Below are positions 25,237 to 35,500 of a DNA stretch of 43,593 nucleotides, piece by piece. The stretch is from contig PNNN01000041.1 of the NCBI GenBank assembly GCA_013824245.1, positions 1-43,593 on the forward strand, given 5' to 3'. The stretch's first letter is position 1. Every line of letters begins with the position of its first letter. A program made the translations under genes and the position numbers. The DNA comes from Chlorobiaceae bacterium. GTDB taxonomy: Bacteria > Bacteroidota > Ignavibacteria > UBA10030 > SZUA-254. Below the pieces are notes generated by a model. The model worked only from the letters and a program-made list of their open reading frames with translations, did no database searches and was not told the origin of the DNA.

Positions 25237-25265
25237 AATGTATGCAAAATTTTGAAGCTTATCAA
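25237..25265 (-). promoter_or_regulatory. Predicted promoter of the nusB operon, near-leaderless
   Basis: On the minus strand TTGATA (25265-25260), exactly 17 bp, then TACATT (25242-25237). The expected transcript start, near 25230, is only about 3-5 nt before the nusB ATG (25227). This leaves no room for a Shine-Dalgarno site. The rest of 25228-25329 holds no gene that I can see. Confidence 0.5.
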
Positions 25266-25329
25266 GAATTGAACATAATATACCGCCGCATCCAAAGGAG
25301 TCGTCGGCTATAAAATTGAACCTGTATTC

Positions 25330-25962
25330 TTATCTGACAAGCATCATCCGCTTTGTTTCAATCTTCCCGGAAGACTTGAATTGATAAAAATAAATACCGC
25401 TTGGTTGGTTTTCAGCATTCCATTCAACTCTATGATCTCCTGCCGACATGTTTCCATCTACTAAAGTTGTAATTTCAGCACCGAGCAGGTTATATATTTT
25501 TAAAGATGCATAAGCCGGATGGTCTAAGTGAAAATTAATTTGGGTTTGTGGATTGAAAGGATTTGGGAAATTTTGCATTAACCTTAACTCTTGCGGCGTT
25601 ATTGTTTCGGATGGTTTAATATCTGTAGTTTGATTCACAATTATTGTTCCTTTCATCCCAAGCGATGCGTGCGGTATGCAAACGTAATAATGTGTTCCGG
25701 TTGTTTGCAGTACAACTATACCGCCGCCGAATCCAAGCAAAAAGCCGCCGTTCGAAGTTGTGCCGTTCACATCCCATGTTGCCTGGCTGACTTCAACAGC
25801 ATTATGAAGAGATGAAAGTGTAAATATTACGGTATCACCGAGATTGATCGTAATGGCGTTCGGCGAAAATGTTGTTCCTGAATTAATGATTGTGTGTGTG
25901 ATTGAATAACTCAATCCTGTCAATGAAAATAAAAGTGCTACTATTATTGTTGTTTTCTTCAT
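25330..25962 (-). CDS. Secreted cupredoxin (plastocyanin-like) with T9SS sorting domain
   Basis: A 210-residue exported protein: signal peptide 1-20, a plastocyanin-like domain about 21-112 and a T9SS type-A C-terminal sorting domain about 125-210 starting with LMQNFPNPFNPQT. The copper ligands of a type-1 site are all visible: H53, C95, H98 and M103 (YVCIPHASLGM). It probably passes electrons at the cell surface or outside the cell, but its redox partners are unknown. Cupredoxin fused directly to a sorting domain would be anchored to or released from the surface. TTTGGAG just upstream is a good ribosome binding site. It is 100 bp upstream of the nusB promoter and probably its own unit. Confidence 0.88.
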   Translation of the reverse strand: MKKTTIIVALLFSLTGLSYSITHTIINSGTTFSPNAITINLGDTVIFTLSSLHNAVEVSQATWDVNGTTSNGGFLLGFGGGIVVLQTTGTHYYVCIPHASLGMKGTIIVNQTTDIKPSETITPQELRLMQNFPNPFNPQTQINFHLDHPAYASLKIYNLLGAEITTLVDGNMSAGDHRVEWNAENQPSGIYFYQFKSSGKIETKRMMLVR

Positions 25963-26133
25963 GGTTTGTTCTCCAAAAGATATTTTCGGGAAAATATAAT
26001 GATCATTTATCTCTGAATATAAAACAAAGTGAAATGATGAAAAGTGCCTTTAAATAATTTTGGATGGTGATGACTTTTCCAAGGCAACTTAATCATCTAA
26101 ACATTTGTTAAAATATCTGCTAAGCTCTCTATT

Positions 26134-26161
26134 TTGCAACCCCAAAATAAAGAGTTATATT
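26134..26161 (+). promoter_or_regulatory. Predicted promoter of the DUF1385 gene
   Basis: TTGCAA (26134-26139), 16 bp, TATATT (26156-26161), with expected start near 26168 and the ATG at 26191. Region 25963-26133 between the two divergent genes is AT-rich with no gene seen. Confidence 0.45.
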
Positions 26162-26190
26162 TAAATAGAATTTTTTTAAAATCTAATCTC

Positions 26191-27216
26191 ATGGAGAATA
26201 ATTTGTCGGAAAAAGATAGTGATATAAAGTTTGATCCTAACAAACCTTTACAGGTTGGCGGACAAGCGGTAATTGAAGGAGTGATGATGCGCGCGCCCGG
26301 AAAGATTGCCACTGCAATCAGAAGATCGAATGGCGATATAATTATACGCAAACGCGATTTTAAATCGCTTGGTGAACGAAATAAATTCTTTAAGTTGCCG
26401 ATATTGCGCGGTGCGGCTGGTTTGATCGAAATGATGTTTGTTGGGATTGAAACATTGAATTTTTCTGCCGAAATAGCAATACACGATCTTGAGCAAAAAG
26501 AACGCAATAACGGCAAAGATATAAAAAAGAAAAAGTCTGCCAGCAACTTACGGTTGGCGCTGACGGTAATTTTTGCGTTGGTGCTGGGCATAGCAATCTT
26601 TTTTATTACTCCGCTTATTGTAACAACGAAATTGTTCAGCGTTGAACAAAACGCTGTTGGATTCAATATAATCGCCGGGGGAATTCGGCTTAGTATTTTA
26701 ATTGTTTATCTGCTTGCCATTTCAATGATGAAAGATGTGAAAAGATTGTTCGAATATCATGGGGGAGAACACAAAGCCGTTATGAGTTTTGAGTCTAACA
26801 AACTCCTTTCTATCGAATCGGCAACTGCTTCGACCCGTTTTCATCCGCGCTGTGGTACAAGTTTCATACTTATCGTAGCTCTCGTTTCGGTACTGCTGTT
26901 CGCTGTGTTCGATTCGTTGATGATTATGTGGATTGGTAAATTAACACTGCCGATACGCTTGGTAACGCATCTGCCTTTGATTCCGTTGGTTGGCGGTATT
27001 GCGTACGAGTTTATCAGGTGGTCATCAAAAAAAACCGAAACTGCTCTCGGTAAAATTCTTGTCGCTCCCGGACTTTGGTTACAGCGTGTTACCACCAAAG
27101 AGCCGGATCAAAGCCAGATTGAGGTTGCGCTGGTGGCTTTGCAGTGCGCGTTAGGATTTGAAGAATCGAGACCTGTAAGATATGTTCAGAACGTTTCTGA
27201 GATAATTGAAGAATGA
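26191..27216 (+). CDS. DUF1385 membrane protein (YqhQ-like)
   Basis: A 341-residue protein of the DUF1385/YqhQ family, of unknown biochemical function. The family starts with GGQAVIEGVMMRAP, seen here at about 22-35, and has YHGGEHKAV and FHPRCGTSF motifs that look metal-binding (His, Glu, Cys). Four hydrophobic segments are visible (about 125-150, 157-183, 215-240 and 250-275). The ATG at 26191 was preferred over an upstream TTG that lies in the promoter. In many bacteria this gene is a neighbour of prfA, as it is here (70 bp), which supports the assignment but does not reveal its role. Confidence 0.88.
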   Translation: MENNLSEKDSDIKFDPNKPLQVGGQAVIEGVMMRAPGKIATAIRRSNGDIIIRKRDFKSLGERNKFFKLPILRGAAGLIEMMFVGIETLNFSAEIAIHDLEQKERNNGKDIKKKKSASNLRLALTVIFALVLGIAIFFITPLIVTTKLFSVEQNAVGFNIIAGGIRLSILIVYLLAISMMKDVKRLFEYHGGEHKAVMSFESNKLLSIESATASTRFHPRCGTSFILIVALVSVLLFAVFDSLMIMWIGKLTLPIRLVTHLPLIPLVGGIAYEFIRWSSKKTETALGKILVAPGLWLQRVTTKEPDQSQIEVALVALQCALGFEESRPVRYVQNVSEIIEE

Positions 27217-27286
27217 AAAGATATTTTTTCAATAAAATACATTCAGAATTATGTTCATTATTCCTCTGATGCCATTAAATTGATTT

Positions 27287-28357
27287 ATGTTTGAAAAACT
27301 TGAAAATTTGATTGAACGTTATAACGAGGTCACCAATTTGCTCTCTGATCCTGCGGTGATATCTAATCAGGAAAGATACCGTGAGTTGAGTAAGGAACAC
27401 AGCGAAAAAACCGAGGTCGTTAAAAAATATCTCGAATATAAAAAAATCAAATCCGACATTGAGAATCTCAAACATCTGGTTGAATCTGAATCCGACAGCG
27501 AGATGAAAGATATGGCGGCGGCAGAGCTTATTGAATCACAGTTAAAACAAACAGAGTTGGAAGAGGAATTGAAAATTATTCTCATTCCCAAAGACCCCAA
27601 CGATGATAAAGATTGTATAGTGGAAGTGCGCGCAGGGACTGGCGGCGACGAGGCGGCTTTGTTTGCGGCAGACCTTTACAGAATGTATACACGCTTCGCG
27701 GAGCGCGCCGGTTGGAAAACAGAATTGATGGATTGGAACGACACCGGTTTGGGCGGATTCAAAGAAGTTATTTTCTCGCTTAAAGGAGTCGGCGCGTTTG
27801 GCGCGTTAAAATATGAAAGCGGAGTTCACCGTGTTCAGCGCGTGCCTGAAACTGAAGCTCAGGGCCGTGTTCACACATCAGCCGCAACTGTTGCAGTATT
27901 ACCTGAAGTTGAAGATGTAGAGATCGATATCAATCCAGCAGATTTACAATTCGATACTTATCGCGCGGGTGGCAAGGGTGGACAAAATGTGAACAAGGTT
28001 GAAACAGCAGTTCGCATAACACATAAGCCCTCTGGTGTTATTGTGGCTTGCCAACAGGAAAGATCTCAGTTCCAAAATAAGGAACGTGCGATGAAAATGC
28101 TTCGCGCTAAATTATATGAAGCTAAAACTCTTGAACAAAATGCGAGCATCACTGCTCAACGTCGGTTGATGGTTAAAACCGGAGACCGGAGCGATAAAAT
28201 CCGGACGTACAATTTTCCGCAAAACCGCATGACTGATCACCGCATCGGATTGACACTCTACAATCTCAATGAAATTATTGATGGAAAATTAGACGATGTG
28301 ATTGAACAATTGAAAATTGCCGCCAGAGCAGAGAAGTTGCAGGAAAGCTCGGAATAG
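27287..28357 (+). CDS. prfA: Peptide chain release factor 1
   Basis: Recognises UAA and UAG stop codons and triggers peptide release on the ribosome. The GGQ catalytic motif is at 231-233 and the stop-codon-reading PxT motif is P187-E188-T189 (RVPETEAQGRVHTSAA), which marks RF1 rather than RF2 (SPF). The N-terminal helical domain, 1-105, is complete. Length 356. No prmC methyltransferase gene follows; instead tadA is convergent 42 bp away. Confidence 0.96.
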   Translation: MFEKLENLIERYNEVTNLLSDPAVISNQERYRELSKEHSEKTEVVKKYLEYKKIKSDIENLKHLVESESDSEMKDMAAAELIESQLKQTELEEELKIILIPKDPNDDKDCIVEVRAGTGGDEAALFAADLYRMYTRFAERAGWKTELMDWNDTGLGGFKEVIFSLKGVGAFGALKYESGVHRVQRVPETEAQGRVHTSAATVAVLPEVEDVEIDINPADLQFDTYRAGGKGGQNVNKVETAVRITHKPSGVIVACQQERSQFQNKERAMKMLRAKLYEAKTLEQNASITAQRRLMVKTGDRSDKIRTYNFPQNRMTDHRIGLTLYNLNEIIDGKLDDVIEQLKIAARAEKLQESSE

Positions 28358-28399
28358 ATTTCCCTCTGTTTTTATCTCAATTTGGGAGAGAGCTAAGAT

Positions 28400-28873
28400 T
28401 TATAATTTTTGAGTTCGTTGTACTTTAAAAAATTCTTTCAATATCCCTCCGCATTTCGCTTCCAAAATTCCACCAATAGTATGAACGCGGTGATTAAGCC
28501 GGGTATCGTTGGTGATTGTGTAGAGCGATGAACAAGCGCCTGCTTTTGGGTCGTACGCGCCGAAAACTAACAGCGGCATTCGCGCAAGAACGATTGCACC
28601 GGCACACATCGGACAAGGTTCAAGTGTTACATACAGTGTGCATTTTTCCAATCTGCGGTTACCAAGATGTGAAGCCGCAGCGGTGATAGCTATCATCTCG
28701 GCATGTGCCGTGGGGTCTTGCAGCATTTCGATTTGGTTTGAACCTTTCCCGATAACCGCTCCCTCGTAAATAATAACAGCGCCAACAGGGACTTCTTTTC
28801 GTTCCAAAGAAATCTCGGCTTCTTTTAAAGCCATTTCCATCCAATATTCGTGTCCGGTGTTCTGTTTCATCAA
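28400..28873 (-). CDS. tadA: tRNA-specific adenosine deaminase
   Basis: Zinc deaminase that converts adenosine-34 to inosine in tRNA-Arg(ACG). The zinc site is H57-A-E59 (HAEM) and PC87-PM-C90 (PCPMCAG), with E59 as the catalytic glutamate. Length 157 is usual. The start could be either of the first two methionines. It is divergent from the first giant secreted protein with 165 bp between, and convergent with prfA. Confidence 0.94.
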   Translation of the reverse strand: MMKQNTGHEYWMEMALKEAEISLERKEVPVGAVIIYEGAVIGKGSNQIEMLQDPTAHAEMIAITAAASHLGNRRLEKCTLYVTLEPCPMCAGAIVLARMPLLVFGAYDPKAGACSSLYTITNDTRLNHRVHTIGGILEAKCGGILKEFFKVQRTQKL

Positions 28874-28916
28874 TTTTGTTCAACTTTCCCGTTTATTTTT
28901 GAATTAGTATACGAAA

Positions 28917-28942
28917 ATGCACCGATTGCACCAAAAGTGCAT
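28917..28942. promoter_or_regulatory. TGCA-type repeated half-sites between tadA and the secreted hydrolase gene
   Basis: ATGCAC (28917-28922), TTGCAC (28926-28931) and inverted GTGCAT (28937-28942) lie in the divergent spacer; ATGCAC and GTGCAT are perfect complements 14 nt apart. Could bind a dimeric regulator. Short motifs like this arise by chance, so support is weak. Confidence 0.25.
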
Positions 28943-28972
28943 CAAAAATAATAAGCGATAACCGCAATCACA

Positions 28973-29001
28973 TTGTTTTCTTCGATAATTTTCGATATTT
29001 T
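28973..29001 (+). promoter_or_regulatory. Possible promoter of the EEP-domain secreted protein
   Basis: TTGTTT (28973-28978), 17 bp, TATTTT (28996-29001); the transcript would start near 29008, about 30 nt before the ATG. Both boxes are imperfect. Confidence 0.35.
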
Positions 29002-29038
29002 AGTAAAGAAGATCTTGAAAATATAGAATAATAATCTA

Positions 29039-32000
29039 ATGAAGAACCGTCTCCCAACAGTTCTCGCCATCGCATTGGTGTATTTTATGCAACCGGTAAT
29101 ATACACTCAGACGATCCCGTCCGGTATAATGGCGATTAACTATGATACACTCCGTATTGCATCATATAACCTGTTAAATTATCCTAACGATAATTCAACT
29201 CGCGATCCATTTCTACGTCGGGTGGTACACCCGATGAAACCTGATATTCTTGTTGTGCAGGAGATGACGAGCCAAGCCGGCGTAACTGCATTTCTAAATA
29301 ATGTTCTTAATTATTACCAAGCAGGGTTATATACAACAATCGCTTTTCATGATGGATATGATACCGATAATCATATTTATTTTAAAACCGGTAAAGCTAC
29401 CGTTCTTAGCGCGGCGTACATAACAACGGCTCTACGCGATATTGCAGAATATGTTGTTCGATTTACATCATCGAATGATACGGTAAGGTTTTATTCATTG
29501 CATCTCAAAGCAAGCACTGGTTATGAAACACAACGTCTGGCTGAAGCAACCATTTTGCGAAATCATCTTAACAATCTTCCTGCCGGGACAAAATTCATGG
29601 TGGTGGGAGATTACAATATTTATACAAGTACCGAGCCGGCATTTCAAAAATTGATTAGTAGCGAGACAGACAATGACGGTCGATGTAAAGATCCGATAAA
29701 TGCAGTTGGAAATTGGAATAACAATTCGGCGTTCGCAGCCATTCATACACAATCACCAAGAGTTCGTGCGTTTGGCGGCGGCTCAACAGGCGGGATGGAT
29801 GATCGGTTTGATATCATCCTCACATCATACTCGGCGTTAGATAACAACACAATAGTATCGACTTATAAGGCATATGGCAACGACGGGAATCATCTGAATG
29901 ACAGCATAAATAGATTGCCGAATACCGCAGTTCCCGATAGTGTTGCTAACGGATTGCATTATGGTTCAGATCATATTCCAGCGATCTGTAATTTTAAGTT
30001 TGAAAAAAGTGTTTCAGCATTTCAATTGCTTTCACCAATCAATAGCACGGTCAACCAGCAAATATCCGGAACACTACGTTGGCAGTCATCAGCGAATGCT
30101 AACGGTTACGATCTGTATTTCGATCAGAACAATCCACCCACAACAATTGTCAGCGTAAGCCAAACAGATACAACATATTCTTTTTCTAATTTAGCACAGG
30201 GGCATTCATATTATTGGAAGGTAGTTGCAAAAAACGGTTCTAAAACAATTACATCAACTGAAGCGCCCTGGAATTTTACTACAATAACTATAGATCCACC
30301 CAGCGCTTTTGAATTATTATCTCCAACCAATAATGCAGTAGATCAAAGCTTGACTGGACAATTATCGTGGCAAACTTCAGCCAACACCGAGAGCTATGAT
30401 ATCTATCTCGATACAATCAATCCGCCGGTGTTGCGAATTGATTCTAACTTAAATCTAACTTCATATCAGTATTTCAATCTACGCGGCAATACAAATTATT
30501 ACTGGAAAGTTGTTGCGAACAATTTTACCGCTGCTACTGTCTCTCAAAATGCGCCCTGGAGTTTTACAACAGCAACTCCACCAACACAACCATCAGGTTT
30601 AACTGCTACAACTATCTCCTCAACACAAATCGATCTTTCATGGATAGATAACGCATCAGACGAAAATGGATATCACTTATATCGATCATTCTTTGTCGGA
30701 GGACCCTATAGTTTGGTAAGCGGAGATTTAATATCGAATACGATTTCTTACAGTGACACCCAATTATCTATCAATACACAATATTTTTATCGCGTTGTGG
30801 CATTTAATGATGTCGGTGAGAGCGAAATCGCTTCAACAACAAAAGCTACATATTCAAATATTCCTGCCGTGCCTGATATTGGGAATATCACGCCGCACTC
30901 GTTAATCCTGACGGTCAATTCTAATCTGAATCCACCCGTAACGGAGTATCTTGTTAGATTTATTCATTTGAATGATACATTGTTTTTGCTGAATAACGGA
31001 ATGTTAACCGGAGTTATAAGCTGGAATACGCGGCAAATGTTGGGCGATTCAAATGGAATACAAGTTAACGGTTTAGATTCCTGTTCGCTTTATGAAATAG
31101 ATGTTAAAGCGCGAAATGTTGAGTCGATTGAAACAGATTTTAGTGCAAATGTTAGCCAACAATTGCCCTGCTATCTGATCTCTGGATCGGTTAATGCCGG
31201 CTGGAATTTAATATCATTACCTGTAATTGTGGATGATGCATCAAAGCAAACTCTTTTTCCCACCAGCATATCGAATGCGTATAATTATAACGGATCTTAT
31301 GTTTCGGCAGACTCATTAAAATTTGGGATCGGGTACTGGCTAAAGTTTGGATCAACGACGTCGATTGAAATTGCAGGTAGTCCTATTTTTGACGACACCA
31401 TAAATTTATTGGAAGGATGGAATCTCATCGGCTCAGTTAGCAAGCCAGTCCCGGTAAGTTCGGTTAGCACTGATCCTCCCGGAACTACTCTTTCTGAATT
31501 TTTTGAGTATCAAGGTGCGTATCAAATCAGTACGACAGTTGAACCATCAAAAGCTTATTGGGTTAAGGCGGCAACCGCATGTAAACTGATCCTTCCTCAA
31601 ATTTTATTGTGTCGTTCGTTCATTATCGAACCAAGAGATTACAATCTGTCATCTAACCCTATGATGTTTTCGTTTACAGATCCAACCGATCATACTCAAA
31701 ATTTATATTTGACTCCATCATTATCAAGTAACAAATATTTATCTGATCTTCCGCCCCCACCACCCGCGGAGGCATATGATGTTCGTTTCAAATCTAATCG
31801 GTTTATAGAAATGTTCTCCCCGATTAATTCCGAACAAGAATTTTTATTCTCAATAAATTCTTCTGCTTATCCTGTTAAGATGCAATGGAAAATCACTGAT
31901 GATGAATACAATATTTCGTTTGTATATGGTAGCAGCCGCCGCCGACTTGAGGGCGAAGGATATTTACTCATCGACAAGTCGGGAACATACAAATTCGAGG

Positions 32001-32311
32001 TTGATCAAAAAGGAACAGAACAAAGACCTAACCAATATTCACTTTTGCAGAACTATCCAAACCCGTTTAATCCTGAAACTTACATCTCATATGAGTTGCC
32101 TGAGATGAGTGTTGTCAAGTTGACGGTGTTCAACATTCTTGGAAACGAGATTGCGGTTTTAGACGAAGGTATGAAAGAAGGAGGCATTCATCGAGTTTGC
32201 TGGGAGCCACACTGTGCTGCTGGTGTTTATTATTATCGTCTGGTTGCCACGGCGGTTGATAATCCTAAGGATAGTTATCAATCGGTTCGCAGAATGACTT
32301 TCTTGAAGTGA
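29039..32311 (+). CDS. Giant secreted endonuclease/exonuclease/phosphatase-fold protein with T9SS tail
   Basis: A 1090-residue exported, multi-domain protein. Signal peptide about 1-24. An EEP-fold hydrolase domain spans about 36-320, with N44 (ASYNLLNYP), E75 (VQEM), H155 (SLHLKA), D191/N193 (GDYN), DRFD (255-258) and S310-D311-H312 (GSDHIP), the full catalytic set of nucleases and phosphodiesterases. Then two FnIII-like ~95-residue repeats (about 325-515), one classical FnIII (about 518-605), a linker, a WNLIS domain with two NAGWNLIS/EGWNLIG blocks (about 720-860), and the T9SS type-A sorting domain from about 1000 (LLQNYPNPFNPET). It probably degrades extracellular nucleic acid or phosphodiesters. 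It is a mosaic paralogue of the next gene, sharing everything but the head. Confidence 0.88.
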   Translation: MKNRLPTVLAIALVYFMQPVIYTQTIPSGIMAINYDTLRIASYNLLNYPNDNSTRDPFLRRVVHPMKPDILVVQEMTSQAGVTAFLNNVLNYYQAGLYTTIAFHDGYDTDNHIYFKTGKATVLSAAYITTALRDIAEYVVRFTSSNDTVRFYSLHLKASTGYETQRLAEATILRNHLNNLPAGTKFMVVGDYNIYTSTEPAFQKLISSETDNDGRCKDPINAVGNWNNNSAFAAIHTQSPRVRAFGGGSTGGMDDRFDIILTSYSALDNNTIVSTYKAYGNDGNHLNDSINRLPNTAVPDSVANGLHYGSDHIPAICNFKFEKSVSAFQLLSPINSTVNQQISGTLRWQSSANANGYDLYFDQNNPPTTIVSVSQTDTTYSFSNLAQGHSYYWKVVAKNGSKTITSTEAPWNFTTITIDPPSAFELLSPTNNAVDQSLTGQLSWQTSANTESYDIYLDTINPPVLRIDSNLNLTSYQYFNLRGNTNYYWKVVANNFTAATVSQNAPWSFTTATPPTQPSGLTATTISSTQIDLSWIDNASDENGYHLYRSFFVGGPYSLVSGDLISNTISYSDTQLSINTQYFYRVVAFNDVGESEIASTTKATYSNIPAVPDIGNITPHSLILTVNSNLNPPVTEYLVRFIHLNDTLFLLNNGMLTGVISWNTRQMLGDSNGIQVNGLDSCSLYEIDVKARNVESIETDFSANVSQQLPCYLISGSVNAGWNLISLPVIVDDASKQTLFPTSISNAYNYNGSYVSADSLKFGIGYWLKFGSTTSIEIAGSPIFDDTINLLEGWNLIGSVSKPVPVSSVSTDPPGTTLSEFFEYQGAYQISTTVEPSKAYWVKAATACKLILPQILLCRSFIIEPRDYNLSSNPMMFSFTDPTDHTQNLYLTPSLSSNKYLSDLPPPPPAEAYDVRFKSNRFIEMFSPINSEQEFLFSINSSAYPVKMQWKITDDEYNISFVYGSSRRRLEGEGYLLIDKSGTYKFEVDQKGTEQRPNQYSLLQNYPNPFNPETYISYELPEMSVVKLTVFNILGNEIAVLDEGMKEGGIHRVCWEPHCAAGVYYYRLVATAVDNPKDSYQSVRRMTFLK

Positions 32312-32520
32312 TCATATCCGCGTAGCTTCCTGAAATTAAAATCACTGGTTTATTGTTAATATCTAAACATGAGAGAGGATATTATAACCGAATCGGTGTA
32401 ATTCTTACAAAATTTGTAGAAATTTCAATATCAAGGGATAATAAATAGTTTAATTTAATTTTAGTGAAAGCATTAAATCTGGAATAGAAATTGCCCATTT
32501 ACATTAAGATAAGATAGATA

Positions 32521-35500
32521 ATGGTACTAGATAAGGACAGACAGTTGAGACAGAGAAATAATTCGGGATGGATATGTAAGAGCGTTATTTTGATTGCGAT
32601 TTTCTTGAGTATGCACTCTTTTATGAGTGCTCAAACAACATACAATATTTATTTTGGTGATAACCATTCTCACTCATGGTATTCCGATGGGAACCAAGAT
32701 CAAAATAAGTTGACGTACACAACACCAGTAGCGCGGTCAATAACATGGGCGAGGAGCAACAGGTCAAGTTTGGATTTCATGGGGATCAGCGATCATAACC
32801 ACAACGAAAGCTTGAATATGACTTTAGCTTACTGGCGTTCTGGTGTTCGAGAAGCTGACTCAGTAAATATGGATGGCAATTTTGTAGGAATGTATGGACA
32901 AGAGTGGGGCACTATCAGTGGTGGTGGACACGTTTTAGTTTATGGAACAGATAAATTATTCGGTTGGAATCCCGGAGTGTACGATGTATATGTTGCAAAG
33001 GGGGATTATGCTAGATTGTGGGATTCAGTAAAAAAGTATAACGGATACTGCTATCTTGCCCATCCTAATACAAGTGATTTTGGAGCTTTGGCTACATCAG
33101 CTTTTAATGCGAAAGCCGATAGTGTAGTCCGTGGAGTTTCCATGAAAAGCGGTAATGCTTTTTCAACAAATACAACCGAAACTGATCCTGATGTCGGAGA
33201 TTATACCACATATATCAATACACTTTTAGCTAAAGGTTATCATATAGCCCCGATAGCAAATCAGGATAATCATAACACAACATTCGGTAAATCGAACCAG
33301 CAGCGGACCGCAGTGCTCGCAACAGCGTTGACAAAAGCAAATGTAGATGATGCCTTCAGACAGAGAAGAGTATATGCAACAGAAGATCATAATCTGCAAA
33401 TCAAGTTTGAAGTTAATGGACATCAGATGGGAGAAATCTTTTCGATGAGTGGATCTATTCCATTTCGGGTAAAGATCACCGATCCGGATGTTGAATCAAT
33501 AAGTAAGATCGAATTACGTTACGGTGTTCCCGGTTCGGGAATTGCGCCAACAGTTCTTTCAAGTGTTTTAAACAGAGATTCGCTCGTGCTCACGCAGTCG
33601 CAAACTGTTGGAACAACATATTACTATTACGTCTATGTGCAAGAAGCTGATGGAAACGAAGCATGGTCAGCTCCGATGTGGATAACCATCTCTTTGGGAC
33701 CGGTTCCAGGTTCATTCAATTTATTGTCTCCCTCGAATGCGAGCATCAACCAATCTTTGAGCGGAACACTATCGTGGCAGGCGGCTACCGGTGCAACATC
33801 ATACGATGTTTACCTCGGTACAACAAACCCGCCAACAACCAGAGTTGGAGTTGATCTTACAACAACATCTTATAGTTATTCGGGATTATTAAATAACACA
33901 ACATATTACTGGAAGGTTGTGGCAAAGAACAGTAACGGCTCCACAGATGCAACGGCATCACCGTGGAGTTTTGTAACTATACCGGCTTCTCCTGCAGCTT
34001 TTAATTTATTGACGCCATCCAACGGTTCTGTTAATATTCCGACATCCGGATCACTTACGTGGCAAGCTTCTGCTAATGCAACAGGATATGATGTTTATCT
34101 TGGAACGATTAATCCACCTGTAACAAAAGTCAGTTCAAATCAATCTGCTACAAATTATTCTTATAGCGGATTAAATAATAGTACTGTCTATTATTGGAAA
34201 GTTGTATCCCGCAACAGCGTTGATACAACAATTGCTACCGGTTCACCGTGGGGTTTTACAACAATCATTTCAGCTCCGGGTACATTCTCGCTCGTATCAC
34301 CGGCGGATAGCTCTATAAATTTACCCATAAGTGGGACATTGTCTTGGCAGACCTCTGCGAACGCTGCATCGTACGATGTGTATTTAGGTATAACAAATCC
34401 GCCAACTGTAAAAGTCAGTTCTGATCAAACAAGTACAACATTTAACTATACCGGTTTATCCAACAACACTACATATTATTGGAAAGTTATTGCTAAGAAT
34501 GTAGCTGGAACATTGGAAGCGATTGGGTCTCCGCGAAGATTTAAAACTATTGTTGCACTTCCCGGCTCGTTTACACATCTTTTACCTGCTAACTTATCGG
34601 TCAATCAAAATATCGGTGGGACTCTTAATTGGCAATCATCATCAAACGCTTCTGCATATGATGTATTTTTAGATACAATAAATCCGCCGGTTCAAAAAGT
34701 GAGCGCAGAGCAGGCAACTACATTGTTCAATTATTCCGGTTTGATGAATAACAAAACTTATTATTGGAAGATTGTTGCAAAAAATATTGCAGGCGCTACA
34801 GATGCAACTGCTTCACCCTGGAGTTTTACAACCATAATAGACACACCGGGTACATTTACACAATTGGCTCCTGCAAATTTATCGGGGAATCAACCGGTCG
34901 ATGGAACACTATCATGGCAAGCATCTACGAATGCATCATCTTACGATGTTTATCTTGATGTAACTAATCCACCGATGACAAAAGTTAGTTCCGATCAAAT
35001 TACATCATCTTATAATTATTCCGGATTAACAAACAACACTATTTACTATTGGAAAGTTATTGCTAAGAATGTAGGTGGAGAAATCATCGCATCCGGGGCA
35101 CCATGGATGTTCACAACAATTGTAGCAGTGCCTGCCGGTTTTTCAATAGCATCGCCTGCAAACAATGCACAAAATATTTTAGTCGATGGTGTTCTCTTAT
35201 GGCATCAATCACCCAATGCTCAATCTTATGATGTTTATCTCGGGACTTCGACTCCTCCGACCGTGCTCGTAAGTTCGAATCAGGTGGACACACTATACAC
35301 TTACTCTAATTTATCCAACAATACGGTTTATTACTGGAAGGTAGTTGCGAAAAATATTAATGGGACAACAGAGGGTTCATTTTCACCGTGGACATTCACA
35401 ACGATTGTGCCGTCGCCATCATCGTTTCAATTAATAACTCCCTCCGAATCAGCCGGAGATCAGTTGTTATCCGGAGTTTTTTCATGGGAACCATCTTTAT

